Source: Symbiodinium kawagutii (taxonomy: Eukaryota > Sar > Dinophyceae > Suessiales > Symbiodiniaceae). From it: a stretch of 64,000 bases of DNA. Shown one piece after another: positions 12,323 to 24,356 of this stretch; position 1 is the first letter of the stretch, and each line of letters starts with the position of its first letter. The notes beneath the pieces were generated by a model. That model did not search any database. It was given only the letters and a program-made list of their open reading frames with translations, and was not told where the DNA came from. Both the position numbers and the translations under genes were made by a program. The stretch covers positions 545,935 to 609,934 of the forward strand of contig VSDK01016260.1 in assembly GCA_009767595.1 (NCBI GenBank), in the 5' to 3' direction.

Positions 12323-13306
12323 GTTGGGAAGCTCAGAGTGCGGTAGATCAAGGCCTCCTTTTTTGATTTCATTTTTCGTGATCTCTGTTGCACTATTTGT
12401 TTTGTTTCTTCATGTTTCTTCATGTCTCTTTCATTTGTTCAGTTCTGTGTTTTTTTTACCGCATTTTCTTCCATGTTCAGTTCTCTCCTAGGCATTCGAC
12501 CAAGCAAGCTGACACGCAAACAACAACTGAAGCAAGGGAACAATCAAACATAATCAAATGTACAAGCATGTATGCAAGGAAAGAAAACAAGACAGTTTTA
12601 CCTCCCGACTGCCGCCCCAGATCCGCTGGAATTTTCACAAATCGATCTTATCGTATGCGGGCATGTAATCAGAACCCGGACCACCACCATCACCACCATC
12701 TCCACCATCACTACCACATAGACGGATTCCGGGTTTTTGGGTCGGATTGATTGGTGTCTGCATGGGACACCCTGGCAGCCCTGCAGAAGTAGTACACTTT
12801 TGGTAGCAGATGCAGTGGATTCAATGCACAAGCTATTAAGATGTCACTGCAGGGTAGGCTGCCTGTTTCGGCAAAGGTCGGGCATGGTGATGTGGGCGCC
12901 AACTTATCAGAGGCCTTCATCACTTACTGTAGCCAAAAGTTCAAACAGCACATGTAGATTTGCAGATCGTTGCGGCCTTGCCAGTTACTACGCTCTTCGA
13001 TTAGCCTTTGCTACAGGGAGAGTGCAGAAGGACGTTGGGAAAATCAGATAGCCAGGATGTCATGCTGCAGGGATATTCACTTGCCGCACACCAGGCTCTG
13101 GAGGGAATGTCAACTGACAAAGAGTTCCCGCTTCTTTAGAACTGGGATGTGCGCACAGGAATACCTTTGCTTGTGTGATGGTGTGGCAGCCAAGCTCCCT
13201 TCGCAAAACCAAAGAAGCACAAGCCAAGAAAAATCAAGGGAACTCATGAGAAACAAATAGAGAAGTCATGAGAAGTAGGTGCATAGATATGCATATAGAT
13301 ATGCAT

Positions 13307-13356
<50 letters not shown>

Positions 13357-15660
13357 GAAATGTCAACAGCACCGAACCCCAAGAGCAGTCCAAGTGATGA
13401 TCAGCTCACACGAGTCCCTTGCGAGTCCCTCGAGCTTCGTTGAGGCTGGCTGCCGCCAGAGCCGCGCCTTCTCGAAGGTGGCATTCAGAAAGTCCCTCCC
13501 AAGGACTCCGGAGAGTTGGCTCGTCTCGAATTCACGGGGAAAGGCTGGGAAAAGGATGGGAAAAGGATGGAAAGATGCGAAGAGGATGGGAAAGAATGGG
13601 AAAAGGCAGGAAAGTCGAAGAGTCTCGGAGGAAGGTCGCTGGCAGAACTTCTTTGGATGGTCTCCAGAGGTTTTGGACGACACAATTGCGATGTGTGCAT
13701 TTGATTGCGCTACCATCACTATCCAACACTGCCATTGCATTTGAACTCACATTTGATGGTGCTAATCTTTCCTAAGCTATCAATGGCATGTAACTTGCAG
13801 CAAAGGAATCGCCATCCCTCGCTTGCTGTTTCCTTTGCATTTTTTCTGCTTGTGCAGTCTACATAGACATCAAATATACATTTCAACAGTTTAAGATATT
13901 TTAAGTACGTAGTTATTAAAAGATGTTCAATATACAGTTTATTGTTTTTTAGTATGTTGAATATTCATTTTTTTTGTTTCTTGTGTTTTTGTGCTTGTTT
14001 CACCTGGAGATGGAGATGGGGCATTGGCGTGCTTGAAGGAGCCAGGTGCTGGACGTCGCATTAGCCAAGTCTCATCCAGTGGTCGAAGGGCCTGCACTGA
14101 GATCCAAGAAGTTGCCGAGAACTCAGAAGTAAATTGGAGCCTTGATGAAATGTCATGACAAATGTAATCACAAATGTCATGAATGGTGAAGGTTCCTGTG
14201 CACGTGACATTGGTTCATGGGGTCAGACATCGCAGCCGTGTTCGCATTTTTGTGTGATGACGTTGCATGTCATCGCAGGCACACGCTTTGGGTCCTGGAG
14301 GCGGCTCAACGGACCGACATTTTCCAACACGAAGGGATCAAGCAGCTGAGCAAAATTGACCACAGATCATGACGATTCATGCGAGATCATCGGAGTTTTA
14401 TGATTTTCTTACCCATTTCCTTACGTCAAAATCTAAGATCATCCATTTCCTCATGTCAAAATTGAAGCATTCTCGTCATTTCCACCCACCCATTCCTATC
14501 ATTTCCACCATTTTCCACCCACCACTTCCTATCATTTCCATCCGCCATTCCTATCATTTCCGGCCACCAGTCCTATCATTTCCATCCGCCGTTCCTATCC
14601 AAAAAATCCTCATGCTTTCAGCCGCTTTCAGCTGGTCAGGGGAGCCTGTGAGCTTCGTGAAGGCCGGGCACCGCTGAGCATCGCTGGGCTCGCATGGCTC
14701 AGCCGCTCACCTCGCCGAGGTGCGAATCTACACGGGCCGCCTCCATCAGATCCGAGTTCACCTCAGCCACGAAGGCCGTGGCAAGTCAGATGACCCTCAA
14801 AATGGCGTGGAAGATTTAGTGAAGGTCATTTGAGTGATGAAGATTGGTCATTTGAGTGATGAAGAATCAGGTTTAGTGATTTATGCAGTCATTGAGTCTG
14901 AAGATTTAGTCATGTTTAGTCTGAAGACTTGGTTTTTGTCATTGACTGATGACAAGCATTTGGAAATGTTTGGACATTTTGCTGCCCTTCATTCCAGCAG
15001 GATATCCTTTGGTCGGAGATAGGGTCTATGGTGGCAGCAGCCCGTCCTGGCCCGCCTCCCAGAAACTCAAACCTCACAGTACTCGTACCAGTCAGCATTC
15101 AGCAAGCCATATGGCTGTGGGTCAAAACCCCGTACCCCTGGTTTCCCCATCATAAACCATCGTTATCCCCATTATTGTTGGTCTATATATACCCCATTAT
15201 TGTTGCTTAATATTGACCCATAGCCATATACTTGCTGATTGAATCCGTGTTCCAATGCCTTGATAGTTTCAACGGCCCAGAGGCAGGGTATAGATAAAGA
15301 GGGATGGGCTGATTCAAACCTGCGGTTTTCAGGGCACCTCGGATCTTTCTGCATGCTGCCAAGCTGGTACGCTTCCCGGAGATTCGTGAGCGGTGATGTG
15401 CAAGTGGTGTGTCAACATGTCACGTGTCAACATGTCATTTTTTTCATGATTTTTCAGGTCTTTTCATGATTTTGCGTGTCATTTTTTTCCATGATTTTTC
15501 ACGTCAGTTAAGAGAGAAGCTCTTAACTTCCAACGCTTCCAATGCTGAGGTTCTCTCACAGGCTGGAGCTTTGCCAAGTTGAGGTCGGCTCGGCCGATGG
15601 GCACTTCACTTCCCAGGCAGACTCGACCAGTGGCAGCCTGCAAGCAGAGCTTCCCCTGCC
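12270..15660 (+). CDS. RluA-family pseudouridine synthase, multi-exon (gene extent approximate)
   Basis: Confident exons: 12270-12322, 12787-about 12845, about 12960-13030, 13159-about 13190, 14720-14774, 15001-15043, 15333-15389 and 15562-about 15660. Joined in phase they give, in order: the catalytic loop HRLDRDT (the second Asp of HRLD is the nucleophile in this family), SSTLLVADAVDSMHKLL, LRLAFATGRVQK|EYLCLCDG, VRIYTGRLHQIRVHLSHE|G, YPLVGDRVYGG and RIFLHAAKL. This is the conserved motif order of RluA-type enzymes, which isomerise uridine to pseudouridine in rRNA, tRNA or mRNA. Donors are GT (12323, 15044), GA (13031) and GC (14775, 15390). The exon(s) between EYLCL and TGRLHQ, the N-terminus and the true C-terminus were not located. 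Target RNA and compartment cannot be inferred. Confidence 0.85.
13304..13357. repeat. (GATA)n microsatellite in the pseudouridine synthase gene
   Basis: An uninterrupted GATA run of about a dozen units within the unresolved intron between the EYLCL exon and the TGRLHQ exon. Confidence 0.95.
14720..14774 (+). CDS. RluA exon: TGRLHQIRVH
   Basis: Acceptor GAG|G at 14719; an in-frame stop lies upstream near 14672, so the exon cannot extend far. It encodes VRIYTGRLHQIRVHLSHE plus one base. The GC donor at 14775 joins the acceptor at 15000 to form SHE|GYPLVGDRVYG. Confidence 0.88.
15114..15225. mobile_element. Family-2 inverted-repeat element inside an RluA intron
   Basis: Ends are GCTGTGGGTCAA and TTGACCCATAGCC, flanked by ATATG and ATATA. 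It lies wholly inside the intron 15044-15332, whose borders are fixed by the protein motifs on each side. Confidence 0.8.
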
Positions 15661-16715
15661 AGAGGCAAGGGACTCCATGGGCCACCTACCATGTCCTTTC
15701 CCAATGGATGCCACATATTTCCATGGTTTTCCATGTCCTTCAACGCTGAGATGTGTCCTGCGCCTCAAACTATCCTCTCCCGTATTCAAACTGCAGCGAA
15801 GGATAGTTGAAGACGACTTGAAGATGACATGTTGGCTTTTCAGGTCTTGAGCCATTGGATTTTCGGATCGGCAGTGGCTCAAACTTTGGGCGATGAAGGT
15901 TCGAAGATCAGCCAATGAACAGTCGACGCTTTACTGACTCAGACACACACCTGATTGTTACGATGCATGAAGATGCATGAAGTGAAACAGTCAATCTCCT
16001 AAATCAGAAGCATCAAACACACTCACAGATGGCATCGAAAAGATCACCAAGCATCAAGTACCACACCTTAGATTTCAAGACACCTTGCCCCGTTCAAACA
16101 CATTTCTGGAATGTCGAGCTCATCAAGCCCATGAGTCAGAGCCCAGAAAAGAGACGTTGCACTGTGGGTCCTGAGCCCCCAAGTGCCTTGCCGGGAGTGT
16201 GGCTGAAGTTGGGCAAATACCATGCATGGCCTATTTTTTTGAGATGCATTTTTTCACTGAAACGGTAGGGTGCGAGAAGTCTCAGAGCGGACTGGATCAA
16301 ATTTGTGGAGGTTTCCTCAATTTGCCGCAGAGAAATGTATATTTTTTCCCAGTCAGTTGCTTCCTTTTGCTCTTTCAGTCATCTTCTGTCCATGAGTTCA
16401 ATGAGTCCATTGCATTGACTGATACTATTTGCTTGTTAATTATTTTGTTGATCCTTATTGACCTATGTTCATTTTGAACTACTCTTCTATTCATCTGTAT
16501 AATGTTCCGTCACATTTCCTATTGTATTTTTCCCGATATCTTGCGTAGATCCTATGTGCAGTAACCTTTCTTCAGATCTTATGTACAGTTGTTCTTATTC
16601 CCAAAATCTTCTGCAACCTTTCGATATCCCTTTCTTCAGATCTTCTGTACAGGAACCTTCCTATGTCTTTCTTCTGATCTTCCGTTGAGGTGCAAAAGGA
16701 GGTTTCTCCTTTGAG

Positions 16716-19700
16716 GCGCCGAAGCTGAATCCATCAGCGCCACGGCCTGGGCGGCAGCAGAACGCTACAGGCGCCAGCGGTGCACGGGGCTTCGCGGTGC
16801 CTTCGCTTTGCATAGCTTCGGTGGAGCGCGGTCCGTTGCGAGGCCTGACGGTGCCGAAGGCTCAAGATCGCGCACGGTCCTGGGATGGAGCCAAAGGCCG
16901 AGCGCAGAGACAAAGATGTGACAAAGAACATGGATGAATGAAAAATCTAGATGAAAGTGGATGCATGTAATAGAGAAACACAATTGAATAGAAGATGAAG
17001 ATAGAGAGCATAAGAGAGAAAGAGAACGTTTCTCCTTCTGTCTTTGACTTTGTTATCATGTCTTCGTGACTTCAACTTTCTGATAGGAATTCGCAGCTGT
17101 GCTTACGCTCGTGTCGCAGGGACAGAACCTCCAAAGTCTCCAAAGCAGTCACGCCCAGCAGGAACTGCACAGGTACCTTGCTTAAGGCTTCTTTTGTCTC
17201 GTCCATGTTCTTCCATGTCGGCAAGATTCGTAGGCTTGTTCTCATTCGTTCCACTGTTTTCCCATGTTTTCCCTTTTTGAGGGGTTTTCTTCTTTTCTAC
17301 ATTGTGCAGCGAACTAGTGAACCAATGGAATCAATTCTTAGCATGCTGTTTCTCTATCGTGTTGTCTTTTTGTTTAGATGTGCTTTCAAATTTCGATAAT
17401 TAGTTCGATGTTCATTTTAAAGATCAATTATGAATTATGTGGTCTTCTGTCTTCTTGATTGCTTGTCACTTTCCAACTGGGTGTTTTCCTTTCTTGCTTC
17501 CTCGCGCACCTTAATCCCGTGGTCTTTGCTGATAGAAGATATTGTTGGCAGGGCTCATCACGGTGTGTCAGCCAGTAGCGAACTTTGACAGCTAAGGCAA
17601 AATCTGCCAGTCCAGTGGTGCCATGCAGAGATGTCAAGAGACTGGGAAGTAAAGCTGAAGGCAAGGACTTCCATAGACTTCCTCGCTTCAGTTGCCTTAG
17701 TCTTGTACCTTTGCTCAATGCTTGTTGGTTGCTGTCCGACACGGTTTTTGCTGTTTTCCAGGTGCCAGCGGCCGTGCTTTGGAGCCAAAAGCTGCTCCGT
17801 CCCCGGTCAAGGCAAGAACACCTGCAGGCCGGCAGATTTTGCGGCTTGACTTTAGATGACGTGTGGTTCATGTTGGTACTAGGCTACATTCCACCTCAGA
17901 GGCACTATAGAGATTCTCGATGGTCAGCCGAATGACAAGCAGCATTTTCCGATCAACAGAGTGGCCTCGAAAGCTTGTTTCTTCAGGCAAAGCGGCCGGT
18001 CGCGGTGCGAACTCTGAGAAACTTCTGCAGGATGGAAAGTCTTTGGTGTGTGAGTATGCAAGCGGATGTGGGTAGATTGTGAAGTAGGATCAGTGTTTGT
18101 GTTCGCTATCAGTCCCTGCATTTTCTCAGCAATGCAGTTTTCAGAAACACCAGGCAGCCGTCAACCTCCGCAACAGCAAGTCCTTGCGTTTGGCGCTGTC
18201 GCGAGCAACGCAAGCGTCTCCAGCGCTCATTGCAAAAGCAAGTCGCTCGCCTTTCTGAGCAATTCTAACTCTTTCTGCTGCATCCTCGCCCCTTTCCATC
18301 ATACAGGATTGGTACGAACTGGAAGGCAGCTACACAGACAAGAGGATGTCTGAATTTGTGTAGGTTGTGCTTTGGGGTTTATTCTGGAACGTTTTTGCAC
18401 CTCAGGTGCGCTCTTGGAACGTTTGGCAGCTGCAGAATCTGCAGCCCTAGAAAACCTTCAAGCCGCAGAACGCGATGAAGATCGAGAGCCGGCAGTTCCA
18501 TGGAGGTAACTCAGCGAAGATCAGATAGACAAATGATGAACGGGGTAACAGGATGTAACAGGATGTAACAGGATGTAACAGGATGTAACAGGATGTAGCA
18601 GGATGTAACAGGATGTACCGGGATGTAATGGGGAATCAGGGTGGAAAAGGATCCCAAAATGATCCAAAATGAAAACGAGTTGAGGCAATTGTGCGGGTTT
18701 GCTGCATCTAAGCGGGCAGACCTACTATCAGCGATAGAAGATGGAGCGCTTGGTGGGATGCACTGCAAAGAAGGGAGTCATACGAACACTTGCCATCAGA
18801 GAGCGGGGTAGGGCTACATTACAAGATGTTAGAACGTTACAGCATACTACCCTATTTGTATCTATTTGTTAGTTTTCGTTTATTAGGTAAGTGCATGTGT
18901 GCGTGTGGTGCTTCACATTCGCATGTACACACATGCTTGACTTGGCTATGACTTTCATGACACTTTGATCAAGGCTCCTTTGCTTAGACTTTGACCGGAC
19001 CATCGCGAAGGACCGGGCAAGGTCGAGCTCAATGGAAATTGTTTCCAGCAGAAAGGTAGCTTAGCACTGGCAAAGCCAGAACCCCCAACCAAGCAATTCA
19101 AACTCAGAGCTACAAGATGTTACGAGGTTTGGGAGTTTCAATTTTCACATAGAACAGCTTTTAGAAGTTTTGTCTCCAAGTTTTCGTGTCAAAGATTGCC
19201 TGGATCATGCTGATCTGGCAGGAGCACATGTGGGGCACGTACAAAGATGCCCCGTTGGCTCAAATCCCTGTCTCGGAGGACGGTGGAAATGTGATGATAT
19301 GCGAAGCTCGAGAAGTGAAGTCTCTATGTACTCACATCCAATCACTTAACTCCTATCTCTATACTCACATCTATGTACTCAACTATATGCATCATCTAGC
19401 ACAATCTAATCATAAAGCTCTAAATGGCCTACCTGGAAATTCGCTTTCATCAGCCGAGAGGAAACCTTCACCGATCTGGCACTTTTCCGTTGGCTGGTCC
19501 GAGCGATTCGGAAGCGGTCAGGAGAAGTGGAAACTTGGCAGATCAATTGGAGCAGTACGTTGTGATGTTAGTGATGTGCCTGGCACAAGCTGCAAGCGTT
19601 TTCTGCTTGCTCCGATGTCCTTGAATCCTCGTAGGTCCGTAAAGGATTGAAACTGAAACATATTGAGCCCATATTTGTAGATCCTCTGAATTCATACTTA

Positions 19701-20000
19701 TATAGTCACATATATACACACACAGATACATATACATGTATATATATATATGTGTGTATACATATATGTGTGTATATATATATATATTGAACACAGGCAC
19801 ATATCCAATTCATATTGAAGGCATGATGGTTACAGCTTCACCCATCGCAGCTTTGTAGAGGCTCGGCTCAGGCCATTGCAACGTTTGGCCGTGCGGAGGT
19901 GGCGGGAAAAGCCATGCAGTTTGCATTGGGCGAAGATCACGGCGTTGTTATCACCACTCCAGCGGACTATCCAGACCCTGCACCTGAGGCCCTTCTGGGA
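16716..20000 (+). CDS. Unassigned multi-exon gene (or genes), coding-like exons
   Basis: Several frames start at AG|G acceptors and read like protein: 16716 onward (AEAESISATAWAAAERYRRQ), 17762 onward (ASGRALEPKAAPSPVKARTP), about 18154 onward (REQRKRLQRSLQKQVARLSE), 18406-18505 (ALLERLAAAESAALENLQAA), 18685 onward (LCGFAASKRADLLSAIEDG) and 19861 onward (SAQAIATFGRAEVAGKAMQF). The join 18505|18685 is the best supported: GT donor, AG|G acceptor and matching phase 2. The Ala/Glu/Arg content suggests helical or coiled-coil segments. I do not recognise a family, and cannot tell whether these belong to one gene or to the pseudouridine synthase C-terminus. Confidence 0.4.
18541..18622. repeat. GGATGTAACA decamer minisatellite
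   Basis: About eight tandem copies of a 10-bp unit (GGATGTAACA with single-base variants), inside the inferred intron 18506-18684. Confidence 0.95.
19725..19790. repeat. TA/TG alternating simple sequence
   Basis: Alternating TATA and TGTG runs with palindromic stretches. A similar tract lies at 22648-22725. Confidence 0.9.
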
Positions 20001-20377
20001 GATCATGAGGTGTTCAATTGAATCGAAACAATTGTCAATGATTTCTTTGCTGGGGCATCACTATGGGTTCTCCAATTGTCAATGATTGTTGAAACAATTG
20101 TCGAGAATTGAATTAAAAATCGTCCAGTTTTCTTTGCATTTTTTTGTCAGTCTTCTTTGCACTTCTTTGCGCCATATTTTAGTAGCTGAGAGCAACTGGA
20201 TAGCGTGGCAGCAGGCTGGCACCGAAGCAGTCGCTCGGAATCAAACGGCTGAGATCCAAGACCATGCTGCAAAGATCTGTAGGGCAAAAGAGGTGCCTCT
20301 CTTGTTTCCAGAGATATTGGCAGGGCTTAGACTCGGTCACCCCCTGTATGTTTTATTTTTCTTCACCGTCATGTTCA

Positions 20378-20420
20378 TCATCACCATCATCACCATCGTC
20401 ACCATCATCACCATCGTCAC

Positions 20421-20485
<65 letters not shown>

Positions 20486-20510
20486 CCAGCATCATCATCA
20501 TCACCACCAG

Positions 20511-20572
<62 letters not shown>

Positions 20573-20573
20573 C
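20378..20573. repeat. (CAT)n trinucleotide tract
   Basis: Nearly 200 bp of CAT/ATC triplets with CAC and CGT interruptions. Open frames of poly-Ile, poly-Ser or (minus strand) poly-Met across it are artefacts. Confidence 0.97.
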
Positions 20574-20639
20574 CACCATGATCACAATTATATAGACGAT
20601 ATATATATGCTCACCAGTAGCAGGGTCACCACAATATGG

Positions 20640-20930
20640 TGGTGCTGACATCCGTCGAGACTGGTGCCACATGGTGTGCCACACTGTGCCAGCTTCCCAA
20701 GGCATGCTGTCCCGAAGGGAGCTCTTGGCTGGGCGACAAAAACACCCAGTTGGCTTCACTGGCTCGGCGCTTCGGTGTAGCTGCACCTGCCCCCTGGCTG
20801 AACGACATGTTGCAGGCAGCGGCATCGAACTTGGCGGCTTCCGGCTGGGGAGTGGCCAAACTCGAAGTCGCGGCATGCGCTCAAAACACATCAGACATTT
20901 TGAGACCCCCAGATTCCCAAAGATTTGGCC
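20640..20930 (+). CDS. Coding-like stretch, unassigned
   Basis: A GC-rich open frame reads GSSWLGDKNTQLASLARRFG, then APWLNDMLQAAASNLAASGW and GVAKLEVAACAQ, with protein-like composition. A second + frame and a minus-strand frame are also open, so the reading is not certain. It may belong to the unassigned gene upstream. No family was recognised. Confidence 0.3.
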
Positions 20931-21444
20931 AGGTGTGTCATGTGTGTTTTGATCGATGTGCTATGTAAGTTATTTGTTACATGGGGAAATTGTTGGTCGT
21001 GAGTTGGTTTCTCTGCTTTTCCGAATATGTCATGTAGTTCCTCGAAGCCAAGACTCGGCAAGTCGTTTGAACTCAGTTTTTTTGGTTGATGGAACTTGGA
21101 TGGATTCTTCAGTGTCAGGCTTGGAGTTAGGTGTGGGACTGGCAAGAAACCTCGCCTTGGAAACAGTAGTGCCATGAAGCACCATTGAGGACATGATCTT
21201 GTTCGATGATGACTTGCACAATGTTCAGGAGGCTGCATCTCGTTCGAATTGGAGCACCTCCAGCCTTACTTGGAACATACCCGCCACACATTTTTTTAAG
21301 GCTGTTAGGGTTATATTTTGTCGGTTTGACTTCATGGCCTTTTGCTGTTTTGTGTTTCCTGGCTGTCAACACTCGCAGCCTTTGACAGTGCTGCTTTGTG
21401 TTTGATGTTTGCGTCACATGTTGGCAAAGCAGCATGCTTTATAT

Positions 21445-21554
21445 GAGTGTTTCTTAGAATAGGGGTACCCCTAATCAGCAGTTTATCAACCATTTATAGT
21501 AGTTACCAACCATTTTTTGGGGTTCCCATGGGTTCCCCATTCCAAGAAACCACC
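21445..21554. mobile_element. Family-1 inverted-repeat element
   Basis: The left end GTGTTTCTTAGAATAGGGG and the right end CCATTCCAAGAAACCACC are inverted copies; the interior 'ccatttatagtagtta' is shared with the 27.5-kb copy. No perfect target duplication remains. Confidence 0.7.
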
Positions 21555-21703
21555 ACTTGCATCCATTTGCATCTTCTTCCTTAGGCAAAAGCAGGTGTTT
21601 CCGCCTTCCATGCGCCTGCGGGGCTCAACAAAGCTGCGGTTCAGAAAGTCGCCGAACTCATCGGACTGACTGGGCATGCAGACTCGGCATGACGACTCGG
21701 ATG

Positions 21704-21818
21704 GCTATGGGTCAATATTATGTAACCAACTAATGGGGATAACAACCAACCATTTTATAGGGAAAACAATGGTTAATGATAGGGGAACCAGGGGGACTAA
21801 GGGTTTTGACCCACGGCC
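21704..21818. mobile_element. Family-2 inverted-repeat element
   Basis: Ends are GCTATGGGTCAA and TTTTGACCCACGGCC, flanked by GGATG and AGATG. The interior 'aatggttaatgatagggga' is nearly identical to the copy at 26.75 kb. Confidence 0.8.
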
Positions 21819-23415
21819 AGATGTCGTGATCTCTTGGGCTGCGACTGTGACCTCCGCATCTCGCTTTCCACCGGAGATGCTCAGTGCCTGAGCCGAGAAA
21901 AAAAGCAGTGCAGCCGGATGCTGTGTCTATCGTGGGTCTCAGTTTTTGATGTGAAGTCATTGGGTCGTAAGATCTCATAACATGTCACAACACCAATCGG
22001 ACTATTGGGAAATGAGATGAAACATGATGAAACCAAATGAACAAAGCAGCCCTGTTTGAGAAGTTGGGCTTGGATGTGCTCGGACTGGAAGCCTTTCCCG
22101 GATACCGCCAGGATCTTCAGGAAGTTGTTGCTTCTTTGCTGCCAGTGACTTCTGCGTTGAGATGCGAAAAGCAACACGTGCGCATAGTTTGCGTTGGGCA
22201 CAGGGGGGCATACAACAGACATAGTTGAGCTGCAACTGGTATGGATTCTCTGCAACCTCATGGTTGAATGATTCAATCTGATGACTTTGCCTCCTTGTCA
22301 ATGTGGCTCTCGTGAGGTTGTCCTGTGCACATGGAAATCTGAAGGGTGGCTCAAAAGGTGCCTTCACATTGCGTAAACATACAGTGAACATTTCAAGGAG
22401 ATCCCAAGGAGCTGAGACGTCCATGCCAAAATTTGCCCAAAGATTTTTTTCATTTTCCAATCAGCAAGACCTGACAAGAAGAGGGCTTTGTTTGATTTGA
22501 AACAACTTGTCAGTTGCGGTTGTTTGTGGGGTTTGCCAGCGATTGTCCAGCTGCCATGGAGAAAACTGAGCCCTTGGAGGATCTGGCTGCAACCCAAGAA
22601 GTTGGCAGAAGTTGCCCAAGCGCTTATCATCTGTATGTGTGTGAATTGTATATATATATACATTTAACATTACATAACATTACTTAACTACACACAAAAT
22701 GTGTCTATATCTATATATATATACATTGAAATTTCATATAAGTAAGTATATCATTGGTGCTGCTTTCTGATCCGAGCCAATTGTTCCCAGGATGGACAAA
22801 GCAACAATCCGGTCGAGAATAAGTTCCTGCAAGTGGTTTCTAAAGAGCTCCAGCAACTTCCCTGCATTGCCTGGACATTTTCCGTCGCTTTTCCACCGGT
22901 GTTTGAAGATTGCTTGGCTTGTCCGAGGAATTTGCAGTCTGTGATTGAAGAGGCGAACAACCGTATTGTCAAGCTTCAGCCAAAGAACTTAGTTCCTTTT
23001 TTTGCTGTAGCCACATCTGAACTTTCCTTATTTTCTCGCACATATCGGCTGCAGTTACGCTTAGGTCCGAGATTGCGACCACGGGTTTCAGAGACACCGA
23101 CAGAGGACACCGAGAATGTGGGTGGCCCGATCGCAAGAATGGTCAGCTTTCAGAAGGATCAAGAAAAAAAAAATCCAAAACTTCAAACTTTGGATGAGAG
23201 GACCTAGGCTCAGGCCACCAAGTTGCAGAAAGAAATCTGTGTAAATGATGTTGTGAACGGCTCGTCCCACCCATGCCCCATCTCGCCCATCTCGCAGATG
23301 CTGACAGGCGCAGCTACGGCTTGACTAAGAGACTTCCGCAGCATGTCAATCCAGATGTTCCCCCAGAGGATGCAGCTTGGCGCGAGACACCAAAGTAGTA
23401 CCTTGATTCCATATG

Positions 23416-23516
23416 GTGGTTTCTTAAGATAGGGGTATCCCAAAAATGGTTGGTTTACAGCTACGAATAGTTAATAGCTAGATGATTGGGGGGGTCCCCT
23501 ATTTTGAGAAACACCC
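23416..23516. mobile_element. Family-1 inverted-repeat element
   Basis: Left end GTGGTTTCTTAAGATAGGGG, right end CCCCTATTTTGAGAAACACC, flanked by ATATG and AAATG (imperfect 5-bp duplication). Confidence 0.85.
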
Positions 23517-24269
23517 AAATGAACGATTGTTCTGCAGTGAATGAGGTCAACTTCAGAACATGCCCATGGGTATGTAGGGGCTATAGCCTTTGTAACGGTC
23601 CATGTTTGATAAGGCCCTTGCCCGAAAGAGTCAGCAAGAAGCTGCACCAAAGGCCCCCGGGACGGGCTGATTCACCATGGCAAGTGACGCAAAACGAAAG
23701 TTGCAACATATTTCACTCATTTTCACTCTTCAGTGAGGGTCTGAAGTCTTTCAAGCTGTGGCATTTCACAGTGCCACCCATTGCCATCCCATAATTACTG
23801 TTGCGCGGTGAAAATCGGATGGCAGCGATTGTGTGCCTTCAGGTGGGGCAAACGCCGAGGAGTACTGGCAACTTGGCTACCAGTGGCGACCACACTAGGC
23901 CAAAGAGAAGAATACAACCAAAATCGGAATCAATCAGGTGATTCAGGTACGCAGATCGGTATGATCAGGTCAAGCTCAACCCTTGGTGAGAGGGTGCCAG
24001 TATTCTTTTGAGAGTTTGCCCCGTTTTTTTGATGCATCTCCTATCATAGCACCTGGCTGCAAATGAACTAAGTTCATGACGCCTCCTCGAAGCCGTTGAC
24101 AAGAGTGCCTCGACCGCTAGCTCAAACTCTCGATGCCACCAACATGCACGCTGCAATGTTCAATGCGTTCTCAGACTTGCCCCACTTGTATCCACATGAG
24201 GAGAAATCGAAAAGACAGAGAAAAGAAGAGAATTCTTAGAGAATATAAGTGAAAATAATGTACAAGATA

Positions 24270-24356
24270 ATCATATGGCCATTGTTTTCCCCTTAGTTTC
24301 GTTGGTTATTATCCTCCATTAGTGCTGGTTAATATTGACCCATAGGCCCATAGCCA
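24270..24356. mobile_element. Family-2 inverted-repeat element, 5' truncated
   Basis: The right end TTGACCCATAGGCCCATAGC and the interior 'ggttattat' and 'ggttaatattgaccc' match the 15.1-kb copy. The left terminal repeat is missing. Confidence 0.65.

Noticed and set aside
15846-15854. Minus-strand CTTGAGCCA as a leader remnant
   Set aside because: Only nine bases match and no open frame lies at the expected position.
20086-20891. Poly-Ile, poly-Ser and poly-Met proteins
   Set aside because: They are translations of the CAT/ATC microsatellite in different frames and strands.
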